The position numbers and the translations under genes were made by a program. Below are positions 46,489-55,769 of a stretch of 64,000 nucleotides of DNA, piece after piece. This stretch comes from Mucilaginibacter sp. (lineage in GTDB: Bacteria; Bacteroidota; Bacteroidia; Sphingobacteriales; Sphingobacteriaceae). The stretch spans positions 1 to 64,000 of the forward strand of contig JAUCSE010000031.1 in the NCBI GenBank assembly GCA_030445275.1, read 5' to 3'. The notes under the pieces are model-generated. The model was not told the origin of the DNA, did not search any database, and saw only the letters and a list, made by a program, of their open reading frames with translations. Position 1 is the first letter of the stretch. The number at the start of each line of letters is the position of its first letter.

Positions 46489-49400
46489 ATGGATACATAT
46501 ACTTTCCATATTAATACCTACGACCTGGCTTTCTTTGGTACGATCTTTATCGGGCTCACTTTTATCCTGCTTTTATGGTTCACCAAAAGGATAAACCGGG
46601 CCGCAAACCGGTTTTTGGCCCTGGCAATGGTTACGATTGTTTTGTGGATAGCCCGGATATTGGGCATCGACATCGGGCTGTCAACTTACATTACTAATTG
46701 GAGCCGGCTGCCGCTACAATTTTCGCTTGCTCTTGGGCCCCTTATTTTCTTTTACGTGCTTAAAATAACTCGGCCAGAATATAAATTCCGGTCTAAGGAT
46801 CTGCTGCATTTTAGTCCGTTGCTGCTGGAATTGGGTGCTCAGGTATTGGAAGTTAGGGATAGTATAAATACCGGTGCAACTACTTATGCAACGCCGGCCT
46901 TTCAGCAACTGAACCCGGTATTGCAACTGCTGGCGTTTGTTTCGGTCACAATTTACCTTTACCTGGCTCACAGGCAGATAGGAAGCTTTTATCGGCGGTT
47001 AAAATTCAATGGGGGTGACCGGTATCGGTACGAATTCCGCTGGCTGCATAACTTGCTGGCAGGTTTCGGCTTGTTGTGGCTGTTGTGGATACCCTTTACC
47101 GCCGCAGATTATTTATATTACCATCATCAATTGGGCGTATATGCTTATTGCCCCATTTATCTCCTTTTAGTCGTGATAATCATCTGGATGGGGGCCGCAG
47201 CCCATTTAAGAACGGAGCCAGGCGTTCGGGCAGAATCCACTTCATTTTTAAAACCACCGCTTCCTGCGGCAATGAAGCAAAAGGGAATCTGGCTAAAGAA
47301 AGCTGTACAGGCCAACCTTTATTACCAGGACCCGGAACTGAGTTTAAGTTTACTGGCTGAAAAGCTTGATCTAAGTCCGCACGAATTATCCCGAATTATT
47401 AATGCAGTTTTCAAAAAAAGCTTTAACGATTTTATTAATGAATATCGTGTTCGCGAGGTTGCGCTTAAAATGCAGAATCCCTCGTATGATCATATAACCT
47501 TGCTCGGTCTCGCGTATGAATCAGGCTTTAATTCAGAAAGCAGCTTTCATCGTATTTTTAAGCAATTTACCGGTAAAACCCCTCTGGAGTATAAAAATCA
47601 CCTTCAAAAAGTTCTGCCAACTTATAACTTGAGAGGTTTTACCCGAACTATGCCGCTAATATTGAACCATGTAAACCCTCTGGGGTGGACGCATGAAAAA
47701 TTAACCGGCAACATTATGATAAAAAACTATTTTAAAATTGCATTCCGCGGATTTTGGAGGCACAAGTTATTTACACTGATAAATATTATCGGTTTATCCA
47801 TCGGTATAAGCGCTTTCCTGGTCATTTATTTTATTGTACACTACGATTTTACGTTTGATAAATTTCACAAGGACAGCGACCGGATTTACCGCGTTGTTAT
47901 GAACATATCATTTCAGGGACATAAAAACTATTCGAGTGGCGTACCGGGCCCGCTGGCTGAGGCGATTAAAAGTCAGGCCACAGGAATAGAGGAAATTACG
48001 CCGGTATATACACTGTCGCCTCATTTTGTCTATATCGACAAAGATAAAAAAGCACAAAAGCGGTTTAAAGACCTGGACAGGATAACACTTGCCGATCAGC
48101 AATATTTTAAAATTTTCAATTATGTATGGCTTGCCGGCTCATCGCAACACGCGCTTGATGAGCCCAGCCAGGTAGTACTAACATCCCAACAAGCCAGGCT
48201 TTACTTCCCGTCGTTAACCTATCATGAAATGATTGGTAAAGTAGTTACCTATGATACCCTTAAAACAACCGTTAGCGGAATAGTCGAAACGTTTACTGAA
48301 AATAGCGACTTCACCTTTCATGATTTTATTTCCTTTGGGACCGCCACAATTAATAAACAATTAGCTACTGATCTGCATATAAACAATTGGGACTGGCTCT
48401 CTTCGGCATCGGAGCTTTTTATAAAGCTGGCGCCTGGCGTTCCTGCACCCGGGGTTGTAAAACAGATCAATACCATTTTCAGAAAAAATAATCTGCCGCG
48501 TGCCGAACAAAAAATGCCTGCAGGCATCGTGGATATGGCCTTGCAGCCATTGGACGATATTCACTTCAATCTCGACTACAATATTTTTAATTACTCATCG
48601 CCAGCCAGTAAAACAACACTTTATGGATTATTGGCATCCGCTATCTTTTTGTTGTTGCTGGCATGTATCAATTATGTGAATTTAACTACCGCCCAGGCCG
48701 CCCAAAGGGCAAAAGAAATTGGCATCCGCAAAACTTTGGGTAGCAGCCGGTTACAATTAGTAGTTCAGTTTTTAGGCGAAACATTTTTTATAACATTCTT
48801 TGCGGTTTGTATATCGGTGTTGCTTGCGCCAATTATTTTAAAAATGTTTGCCGACGTTATATCCCCTGATATTCATGCGAATATTCTGCAGCCAGATGTT
48901 ATACTCTTCCTGCTGATCTTAACTATGGTGATCAGTATTTTGTCGGGTTTTTATCCCGCAATTGTGTTATCGGGCTACAAGCCGGCATCGGTGCTAAAAA
49001 ACCAGGTGCATAGCAATAAAACACGAAACGCGTGGCTCCGTAAGTCGCTTACGGTTTCGCAGTTTGTTGTAGCCCAGTTTTTTATAATGGCTACCATTTT
49101 GGTAGGCCAACAAATTTACTACGCCTTACATAAAAACCTCGGGTTTAAAAAGGATGCCATCCTGCTTATTAATACACCCTGGAAAACCAGTAAGGCCAGC
49201 ACCAACCAGGTACTGCTGAACGAATTCAGGCTGATGCCGCAAGTTGCCCTTGTGGGTTTAGGTAATGACCCACCTTCGGCTGATGCATTTAACAGGACGC
49301 GCATTACTTATCACGATGGAAAAAAACAAATTACAACAGAAGAAATAATAGTTAAGTCTGGCGATGAAAACTACATCAAAATATACGAGCTAAAACTGCT

Positions 49401-50184
49401 TGCCGGCAGAAACATAAGCGAAGCCGACACCGGGAAAGCCATCATCATTAACAATACTTACGCTAAATTATTAGGGTTTACTAACCCTCATGATGCTATC
49501 GGGAAGCAGTTGAATTGGTTTGGTGGCCGAAATATTAGTATTATTGGCGTAGTTGTCGATTTTAATCAGCGGTCGCTGCATTCTGCCATTTATCCATCAA
49601 TCATAACATCGGGCAGTCCAATCCCCCGGCCAATGATGACGTTACATGTTAGTTTGAAACCTGAAACCGCAGGCGGTAATGAGTGGAAAACTGCAATTAC
49701 AAATATGGGAAAGGCCTGGAAGAAGGCTTATCCTGACGATGATTTCGATTACCATTTTTATGATGATACGATAGCCAGATTTTACGACACAGAACAACAC
49801 ACATCAACGCTGCTCACCTGGGCAACAGGTTTCTCGATATTGATTAGCTGCCTCGGGCTGTTAGGACTTGCCATTTACACCACCAATCAACGAACAAAGG
49901 AAATTGGCATACGCAAAGTATTTGGCGCAAGCGTTGCTCAAATAGTAACGCTGCTATCAACCGAACTGATATCGCTTATTTTACTGGCTTTTATCATAGT
50001 AACGCCGATTGCATGGTACGCCGTAAATAAATGGATGGAAAGCTTTGCCGACCACGTAGCTATTAGCTGGTGGGTATTCGTTATCAGCGGCGCAGGGATG
50101 CTGCTAACAGGATTATTTACCTTAAGTTTCCGAACCATTAGGGCTGGTATGGCGAACCCAGTGAAGAGTTTGCGAAATGAATAA
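46489..50184 (+). CDS. Fusion of membrane AraC regulator and MacB/FtsX-type ABC permease
   Basis: 1231 residues in one uninterrupted frame. Residues 1-245 hold about seven helices, as in Bacteroidota membrane AraC regulators. Residues ~265-380 form the AraC double helix-turn-helix (SLSLLAEKLDLSPHELSRIINAVFKKSFNDFINEYRVREVALKM; ITLLGLAYESGFNSESSFHRIFKQFTGKTPLEYK). After a ~30-residue linker, residue 410 onward is a full MacB_PCD/FtsX permease (MIKNYFKIAFRGFWRHKLFTLINIIGLSIGISAFLVIYFIV, two FtsX domains with KEIGIRKTLGSS and KEIGIRKVFGAS). Met410 could also serve as an internal start giving a normal stand-alone permease. No ATPase is encoded nearby. It may sense extracytoplasmic or envelope state and act directly on transcription; that is inference. 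Confidence 0.9.
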   Translation: MDTYTFHINTYDLAFFGTIFIGLTFILLLWFTKRINRAANRFLALAMVTIVLWIARILGIDIGLSTYITNWSRLPLQFSLALGPLIFFYVLKITRPEYKFRSKDLLHFSPLLLELGAQVLEVRDSINTGATTYATPAFQQLNPVLQLLAFVSVTIYLYLAHRQIGSFYRRLKFNGGDRYRYEFRWLHNLLAGFGLLWLLWIPFTAADYLYYHHQLGVYAYCPIYLLLVVIIIWMGAAAHLRTEPGVRAESTSFLKPPLPAAMKQKGIWLKKAVQANLYYQDPELSLSLLAEKLDLSPHELSRIINAVFKKSFNDFINEYRVREVALKMQNPSYDHITLLGLAYESGFNSESSFHRIFKQFTGKTPLEYKNHLQKVLPTYNLRGFTRTMPLILNHVNPLGWTHEKLTGNIMIKNYFKIAFRGFWRHKLFTLINIIGLSIGISAFLVIYFIVHYDFTFDKFHKDSDRIYRVVMNISFQGHKNYSSGVPGPLAEAIKSQATGIEEITPVYTLSPHFVYIDKDKKAQKRFKDLDRITLADQQYFKIFNYVWLAGSSQHALDEPSQVVLTSQQARLYFPSLTYHEMIGKVVTYDTLKTTVSGIVETFTENSDFTFHDFISFGTATINKQLATDLHINNWDWLSSASELFIKLAPGVPAPGVVKQINTIFRKNNLPRAEQKMPAGIVDMALQPLDDIHFNLDYNIFNYSSPASKTTLYGLLASAIFLLLLACINYVNLTTAQAAQRAKEIGIRKTLGSSRLQLVVQFLGETFFITFFAVCISVLLAPIILKMFADVISPDIHANILQPDVILFLLILTMVISILSGFYPAIVLSGYKPASVLKNQVHSNKTRNAWLRKSLTVSQFVVAQFFIMATILVGQQIYYALHKNLGFKKDAILLINTPWKTSKASTNQVLLNEFRLMPQVALVGLGNDPPSADAFNRTRITYHDGKKQITTEEIIVKSGDENYIKIYELKLLAGRNISEADTGKAIIINNTYAKLLGFTNPHDAIGKQLNWFGGRNISIIGVVVDFNQRSLHSAIYPSIITSGSPIPRPMMTLHVSLKPETAGGNEWKTAITNMGKAWKKAYPDDDFDYHFYDDTIARFYDTEQHTSTLLTWATGFSILISCLGLLGLAIYTTNQRTKEIGIRKVFGASVAQIVTLLSTELISLILLAFIIVTPIAWYAVNKWMESFADHVAISWWVFVISGAGMLLTGLFTLSFRTIRAGMANPVKSLRNE

Positions 50185-50355
50185 ATTGCAAAATGAAGGT
50201 AATCATGCTTACATGTTTTTTTTAAAGGATATAATATTTCAAGTCCTAGAGATCAAAACTACCATATACATGCAGTTCCTCAAAACCATCCATTATGGGA
50301 CCCGCTTCTCTATAGATCAAAAAATAATATTATTATCTTATTTAAAACACTGTTC

Positions 50356-51306
50356 ATGAAGCAAAATATAATAACCTTCGTGTTAACGCTATTATTGGTC
50401 TATGCCACTATAATTATTGGCTGCAGCAATAATAATCCTCATATTGTTAAGCATAATGGCGAGAAGGATTTGATCTCTTTTAAATCAATAGAAGGAATTA
50501 GTTACACTGAGATAAATCGGCATCTAAAAAATGGCCTCTCATTTAGTGAGGATGGTTACCAGTTAGAACCTCAGTGGAAAGTAAATTTCGTTTCAGATGA
50601 TTCGGTAAGTATATATAGCCCCGGTAAAAACCGCTTTTTTAATTTTCCGCTCTCACGAGGTTATGACTCTGTTTTTAACACAGCCAGAACCTGGTTAAAA
50701 GTAAGAAAGATGAGTAAAGACAGCCTCGTGCTGGAAATGCTTAAAGCCCAAGGTGATAGTGTCGACATTACAGGCGCTGGGATTTATATGACCTTTTACG
50801 CCGATAATTATGTAAAAAATGTACTCCGAAGTGATACAACTATACTTAAACGTGCCAGTCGAAAAGACAGTTTGTTTATCAAATCATTAGTAATCAAAGC
50901 TAACACCGACATAAAAAAGGCTTTTGCAGCAAGACAACCGGTTGCGTTTATAAGCAAAAGTCCATCAGTAAAAGTGGAAAAATGGAAAGCGGAAGGAGAT
51001 CTTTTTAATAATTTCGACACTTCTGATGATTACTTTAATCCAACGTTTAGTATTACTATCAATAAAGCATACACAAATTTTTATTATTCATTTTCTGTAT
51101 ATGTTGATGAGAAGGCGCAAATGCACTATGGAGAACCCTTAATTGGGTTTTGGGGTGAATCACTCAGGGAAAGTTATATTCATGAATCACAGACTGTTAT
51201 GAATAGCTATCTTAAGTATTATTTGCAGGTAATTCCAGGGAAAACGTTAAATATGCCTCACACGAGCCTTATAAATATTCACGTTGAGGGAACTGTACGT
51301 CCTTAA
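50356..51306 (+). CDS. Putative lipoprotein of unknown function
   Basis: 316 residues. A lipoprotein signal is visible: a hydrophobic stretch and lipobox IIIGC with Cys at residue 23. The rest is soluble and beta-rich without a family I can name. Recurrent features include FYADNYVKNVL and a C-terminal half with FSITINKAYTNFYYSFSVYVDEKAQMHYGEPLIGFWGESL and LKYYLQVIPGKTLNMPHTSLINIHVEGT. The protein should sit in the inner or outer membrane facing the periplasm. Codon use is AT-richer than in the neighbouring permease. It stands between the fusion permease and an esterase on the same strand, with a 171-bp gap before it; no functional link is evident. Confidence 0.72.
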   Translation: MKQNIITFVLTLLLVYATIIIGCSNNNPHIVKHNGEKDLISFKSIEGISYTEINRHLKNGLSFSEDGYQLEPQWKVNFVSDDSVSIYSPGKNRFFNFPLSRGYDSVFNTARTWLKVRKMSKDSLVLEMLKAQGDSVDITGAGIYMTFYADNYVKNVLRSDTTILKRASRKDSLFIKSLVIKANTDIKKAFAARQPVAFISKSPSVKVEKWKAEGDLFNNFDTSDDYFNPTFSITINKAYTNFYYSFSVYVDEKAQMHYGEPLIGFWGESLRESYIHESQTVMNSYLKYYLQVIPGKTLNMPHTSLINIHVEGTVRP

Positions 51307-51434
51307 CATTAAAGACAAACTTTCCCATAACCAAACAGTAATCTTTTGTTTTATTGATTGGTAACGATTTGTTTCGAAGAGCGCAGGCGGCAAAATAAAT
51401 ATAAAGTTCACACAATAAAAAAACTCTAAACCTC

Positions 51435-52718
51435 ATGAAGTTAAATCTTATTCGCCTAAAAAAGGCCATTTCCCTCTGCTTGGTGACCCTGTTCCTGGTA
51501 ACAGCACTGAAAGCGCAAACTATCAAAAATAACCTTATTGTTATGGGCGTTGTTGATAGCGTTCACTCGAAAATATTGAATGAAACCCGCAAACTCTGGG
51601 TGTATGTTCCGGCACGTGATACAACGTTCGCCAGGCAAAAATACCCGGTAGTTTACCTTCTGGATGGCGACGCTCTTTTTCCTTCGGTTGCCGGCCTGAT
51701 ACAACAGCTCAGCAGAGCTGGCAACTTCCCTGGCAACTCCCTGTGCCCCGACATGATCGTTGTGGGTATACCCAATACTGACAGGATGCGCGACTTGACC
51801 ACCAAAGGCAATCCTGCTATAAAAACTTCGGGCGGTGGCGAAAACTTCACCTCGTTTATCGAGAAAGAACTAATGCCGCACATCGATTCTATTTATCCTA
51901 CCACTCCTTACAAGATACTCATCGGCCACTCGCTCGGGGGATTGATGGTGATCAACACACTGGTCAATCATCCCAATATGTTCAATGGTTATATCGCTAT
52001 CGATCCTAGTATGTGGTGGGATCGGGGCATTCTGCTAAACCGGGCCCGCGAAGTACTGAAACAAAGAAATTACTCGGGCAAACACTTGTTCATGGGCATT
52101 GCCAACACCATGCCGAAGGGTATGGATACCACCCAAGCCAGGAAAGACACTTCGGCTGCAACCAATCATATCCGGGCGATATTAAATCTCAGGGATATGA
52201 TTCAAAGCGATACTGCTGCCAACAAATTAAAGTTTGCGTACAAATATTATCCTAACGACACGCATGGTTCGGTGCCCCTGATCACGGAATATGATGCTTT
52301 ACACTTTTTCTTTGCAAACTACGACTTTCCCCAGGAAATGATAAGGAAGATATTCGGCAAAGATTCAAACCCGGAGGTAGTGTTGGCTGAAATCCAATCG
52401 CATTACGATAATATCTCCAAACAAATGGGTTATAAAGTTATACCGCCGGAAGACGTGATCAATCTTTGTGGCATTATCCTGATAACGAGAATTCCCAAAA
52501 TGGCCTTCCCTTACTTGCAATTAAACATCAAAAATTACCCCAACAGTTATAACGTTTATGACAGCATGGGCGATTATTACGATGCCGTAAAGGACAAAAC
52601 TAAAGCCATAGCATATTATAGAAAAGCGCTGACGCTTAAAGAATTTCCGGATACCCGCTCCAAGCTGAACAAACTATTGGCCACGAAGGATACGGGCTCT
52701 AAAAAATTACAAAATTAA
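51435..52718 (+). CDS. Exported esterase (putative esterase D family) with C-terminal TPR-like tail
   Basis: 427 residues. A signal peptide is present (about residues 12-30, ending near ALKAQ). The esterase part follows the Esterase/Fes pattern: LWVYVPARDTTFARQKYPVVYLLDGDALF (about 53-81), IVVGIPNTDRMRDLT, the nucleophile in ILIGHSLGGLMVINTLVNHP (about 158-177), SMWWDRG, and a His in YYPNDTHGSVPL near 277. The C-terminal ~80 residues include NVYDSMGDYYDAVKDKTKAIAYYRKAL, one TPR repeat, as in Bacteroidota siderophore-esterase-like proteins. The substrate may be a ferric chelate, an acylated glycan or a polyester; none is shown. It is preceded by a lipoprotein gene and followed by a gene-free 480 bp. 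Confidence 0.88.
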   Translation: MKLNLIRLKKAISLCLVTLFLVTALKAQTIKNNLIVMGVVDSVHSKILNETRKLWVYVPARDTTFARQKYPVVYLLDGDALFPSVAGLIQQLSRAGNFPGNSLCPDMIVVGIPNTDRMRDLTTKGNPAIKTSGGGENFTSFIEKELMPHIDSIYPTTPYKILIGHSLGGLMVINTLVNHPNMFNGYIAIDPSMWWDRGILLNRAREVLKQRNYSGKHLFMGIANTMPKGMDTTQARKDTSAATNHIRAILNLRDMIQSDTAANKLKFAYKYYPNDTHGSVPLITEYDALHFFFANYDFPQEMIRKIFGKDSNPEVVLAEIQSHYDNISKQMGYKVIPPEDVINLCGIILITRIPKMAFPYLQLNIKNYPNSYNVYDSMGDYYDAVKDKTKAIAYYRKALTLKEFPDTRSKLNKLLATKDTGSKKLQN

Positions 52719-53119
52719 AAGCGAAAAGGGCCGTGAGGCATCTTTCCGCTTTTTCTAATTGCGTCATCGGCCAATTGGTAATCGATATAATTTTAATTTC
52801 CTCACTTAGAAACGAAGCAAAAACCCGGCATTTGCACCAGCGCAACAAGGTATTAATCATTATTTTCCCGTGCCTTAAAGCGATAAGCAAACCAGATGGA
52901 TGGTTTAAAGCAGTGAGGCTTTGCTGTTGAAACCGGTATACTTTCATGATATAGGTAGCATAAATATTATATATCCTTTTTAAATTACTATAGACTAAAG
53001 GATGCCTTTCTTATGATCCATCAGCAATAAACTGATAATAAACAACTTAAAATTCAATCAATCACAAAATGGATATAATTTCGTTTCAAATTGAAAGGGT
53101 AAAACTCTCATAACGAAAC

Positions 53120-53156
53120 ACTGAAACGGAAAAACAACCGGTTTTCCCGTTTCAGT
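53120..53156 (-). terminator. Long hairpin behind the receiver gene
   Basis: ACTGAAACGG-AAAAACAACCGGTTTT-CCCGTTTCAGT: 10-bp outer stem with an AACCGGTT-type inner stem. It lies 41 bp past the minus-strand receiver stop. The rest of 52719-53196 shows no gene. Confidence 0.6.
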
Positions 53157-53196
53157 ATGAGCCTGATCTAAATGGATTAGGAAGAATTCCGAACCA

Positions 53197-53607
53197 TTAC
53201 AATGTCTCTAAATGATGGAACGATTCATAATGTTTACAGGCGTTTTCATTGGCCTCGGCAAGCATTGGTAAAAGGACATCGTTGTCCGTTCCTTTAATAA
53301 GATAATCGAATGCCCCGCTTTTAATGGCCCTGACTGCTTCATAGATGCTGCCATGGGTAGTCAGTAAAATCACTTCTACATAAGGCCTTTTTACTTTGAC
53401 CGTTTTTACGAAGTCTGTAAAATCCATGTCCGGAAGATCAACATCACTCATAATCACCTGTATTTTTTCTTTCTCCAATAGTCTGATTCCCTCTAAGTCG
53501 CTTTCGACCTGGTAGCAAACATAACCGGCCAGGCGCACAGTTCGCCCTAACCAGCCGCCCGACCTTCTTTCATCGTCTATCAGTAAAATCGTGGGTTGCA
53601 TATTCAT
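53197..53607 (-). CDS. Stand-alone response-regulator receiver protein
   Basis: 136 residues, only a receiver domain. Acidic pair DDERR (about 11-12), phosphoacceptor Asp in VIMSDVDLPDMD near residue 55, Thr in ILLTTHGS near 83, Lys in YLIKGTDND near 105. The phrase SIYEAVRAIKSGAFDYLIKG is typical of NtrC/sigma-54 regulators, but the AAA+ and Fis-type DNA-binding domains are missing, and no further coding sequence follows in frame. It lies downstream of the histidine kinase of the kdp unit (390 bp gap). In other Bacteroidota the kdp regulator is a full sigma-54 activator, so this could be a truncated relative acting through another protein, or a CheY-like partner. Confidence 0.85.
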   Translation of the reverse strand: MNMQPTILLIDDERRSGGWLGRTVRLAGYVCYQVESDLEGIRLLEKEKIQVIMSDVDLPDMDFTDFVKTVKVKRPYVEVILLTTHGSIYEAVRAIKSGAFDYLIKGTDNDVLLPMLAEANENACKHYESFHHLETL

Positions 53608-53997
53608 ATGTTATAAAATTAATGCTGTTATTTTCCGCTACCGGATCTGTAACAGCGGTAAACGATATTATTAAACACCAGGAATGGTTAAGCATCTGTG
53701 GGAGTAAACAGGCAAACGCCTGATAGAACTATGTTGTAGCTATCCGCCCTGATTAAGGACAATAGGCTATTGTTATGCCAAATGTTTTAATCGGCCAAAA
53801 AAGTTGATTTAGACTTCAAAAACGCCATTTTCAAACTATCGGATCTTATAAAGGCAATTAAATCTATTTCAAAATGAGATTTCAAAAAATCATTTTAATA
53901 AATTCTGCCCCATCCTGGTACGATGATCAGTACCGTTGTTTAGCCATGCTAAATTTTGCTGGTGGCTACACTTCAATATGATCAATGCAAATACATT
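53608..53997. other. Gene-free stretch between receiver and kinase genes
   Basis: No coding frame, terminator or repeat family is apparent; a weak CCGCTACCGG..CAGCGG hairpin lies near 53636-53664. It presumably carries the promoter of the receiver gene. Confidence 0.4.
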
Positions 53998-55758
53998 CTA
54001 TTTATTGTCCTGATGTGAGGGTAATGAAAAATAAAAACTGCTGCCTTCACCAATGGCGCTTTCCACCCAGATTTTCCCTTGCTGGGCTTCAATAAAATTC
54101 TTGGAAATGGCCAGGCCTAATCCAGAACCAGATTTATTTTGCCCATCTGTTGGTACCTGGAAATAGCGCTCAAACAAGCGCTTCTGATATTGCTCATCTA
54201 TCCCTTTACCAAAATCCCTGACGTTGAAAATTACCTCGCCCTTTTTTTCGGATACGCCTATGATCACTTTAGATTTTTCAGCGCTGTATCGAAGGGCATT
54301 GGAAAGAAAATTAACAAGTACCCAGGCCGTTTTTTCTACATCCACCAGCACTTTTGGAAGATTGTTTGATGCATTGATATCGAGGTTTATCCCCTTTTGC
54401 TCAGCCTGAAATTTTACAGCATTTATCGCATAATTTACAATTTCCAAAGGATCGGAGGATACAAAATTCAATTGAATATTACCGGTTTCTACCTGCGAAA
54501 GGTCAAGTAGTTCACTGGTGATTTTTAATAAGCGGTCACTGTCGTCGTTAATGTGTTCCACCAGTTCAAGTTGTTGCGGATTGACAGGGCCTATACGCTC
54601 ATCTTTAAGCAGCTTCAGGCTCATTTTTATTGAAGAAATAGGCGTTTTCAGTTCGTGTGATATCGTTGCGATAAAGTTGGTCTTTGCTTCATCCCGTTCT
54701 TTAAACTCGGTTATATTTCTCATGATGTACACCTTACCCACCGATTTACTGGCGATGCTGATGACCGTTTTTTGCGGATTAAGATTTGGAATGACAATTT
54801 CACGGCTCTCTAACTGAAAGTAAGATTCCTTACCATTAAGTGCGATTTTAAAAGGACGTAAACTATTATTATTCTCTAAAATAGATTTTAACAGATCATT
54901 TTGAATGGTGAATTCATCGGCCCGCTTTCCAATCACCTTTTTCCCGTCAAGGTTTAAAATATTTGCAGCGGCTGTATTGATAAACAAGATCTCTTTATCT
55001 TCATTTAAACCGATAATAGCATCCTGCATTTGTTCAATGATCGTTTCGATGCGTTGTTTTTCAGATAGTACCGTAGCCAGGTTACTATTTTCCCATTCTT
55101 TCAGCCGGTCAGTCATTTCGTTAAAGGCCGTAGCTACTTCGGCAAATTCATCATTCTTGGTAAAATTCAGCCGCTGGTTATAATTCTTTAAACTGATCTC
55201 GCGTATACCCTCTAATAAAGCCCGCATTGGGTTAGCTATAAATCCAGGAAAGTTAACGCTAAAGCTAAAAAGCACTAAAAAAGTGAATGTACCAGCCAGC
55301 CCAAGGAACAGGGTAGCCTTTCGGACAGAGGCCTGGGCCGAATCATTTTTACGAACTATAGCCTGCATATTCAATTTCTCGATCTGCCTTAATTGTGCTC
55401 TTGCCTCATGTTCTGCATTTTCCTGTTGTGTAAGCGGAGAAGCCGAAGATTGAAGTTCGTTAAATGCTATTCTCAGTGCGGCAGCCGCAGTACCCTCGCC
55501 ATCCTCTGTAATGTTGTGTTCCTCCAGGGTCAGTTGGTGGCTAAAATCAGTTTTTGACTTATCGTTTAACGGCAGCCTGTCTTCATCAAGAACGGTACGC
55601 ATTTCCCGTGCAAAATTCAGTGATTCATAATTATTCTTCAGAATCACTTTGGCGCTGTCCGAAATCTCATGGATATAAAATATGGATACCGCCCCAAAAA
55701 AAAGGACAACGACAAAAAGAAAACCGAAACCCAGCCGAAGTTTATTCTTTATTTTCAT
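53998..55758 (-). CDS. Sensor histidine kinase (HAMP-PAS-HisKA) of the kdp unit
   Basis: 586 residues. Two membrane helices (about 8-30 and 152-174) bracket a ~120-residue periplasmic domain. A HAMP domain follows (about 175-230: PMRALLEGIREISLKNYNQRLNFTKNDEFAEVATAFNEM), then a PAS-like domain (about 245-350). The HisKA motif is FIATISHELKTPISSIKMSLKLL (His near 373), and the ATPase has VNFLSNALRYSAEK, VRDFGKGIDEQYQKRLFERYF and SGSGLGLAISKNF. The gene lies 11 bp behind the short kdpD. In this phylum KdpD consists only of the N-terminal part, and this kinase supplies the catalytic half lacking there; the coupling is inferred from gene order. Confidence 0.92.
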   Translation of the reverse strand: MKIKNKLRLGFGFLFVVVLFFGAVSIFYIHEISDSAKVILKNNYESLNFAREMRTVLDEDRLPLNDKSKTDFSHQLTLEEHNITEDGEGTAAAALRIAFNELQSSASPLTQQENAEHEARAQLRQIEKLNMQAIVRKNDSAQASVRKATLFLGLAGTFTFLVLFSFSVNFPGFIANPMRALLEGIREISLKNYNQRLNFTKNDEFAEVATAFNEMTDRLKEWENSNLATVLSEKQRIETIIEQMQDAIIGLNEDKEILFINTAAANILNLDGKKVIGKRADEFTIQNDLLKSILENNNSLRPFKIALNGKESYFQLESREIVIPNLNPQKTVISIASKSVGKVYIMRNITEFKERDEAKTNFIATISHELKTPISSIKMSLKLLKDERIGPVNPQQLELVEHINDDSDRLLKITSELLDLSQVETGNIQLNFVSSDPLEIVNYAINAVKFQAEQKGINLDINASNNLPKVLVDVEKTAWVLVNFLSNALRYSAEKSKVIIGVSEKKGEVIFNVRDFGKGIDEQYQKRLFERYFQVPTDGQNKSGSGLGLAISKNFIEAQQGKIWVESAIGEGSSFYFSLPSHQDNK

Positions 55759-55769
55759 GGCATAATTGG

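Noticed and set aside
50177-50359. 60-residue plus ORF after the fusion permease
   Set aside because: Starts inside the previous gene, overlaps the next start, and has no domain or coding character of its own.
52733-52930. 65-residue ORF and other small ORFs in 52.7-53.2 kb
   Set aside because: No conserved features; the stretch appears non-coding apart from the hairpin at 53120.
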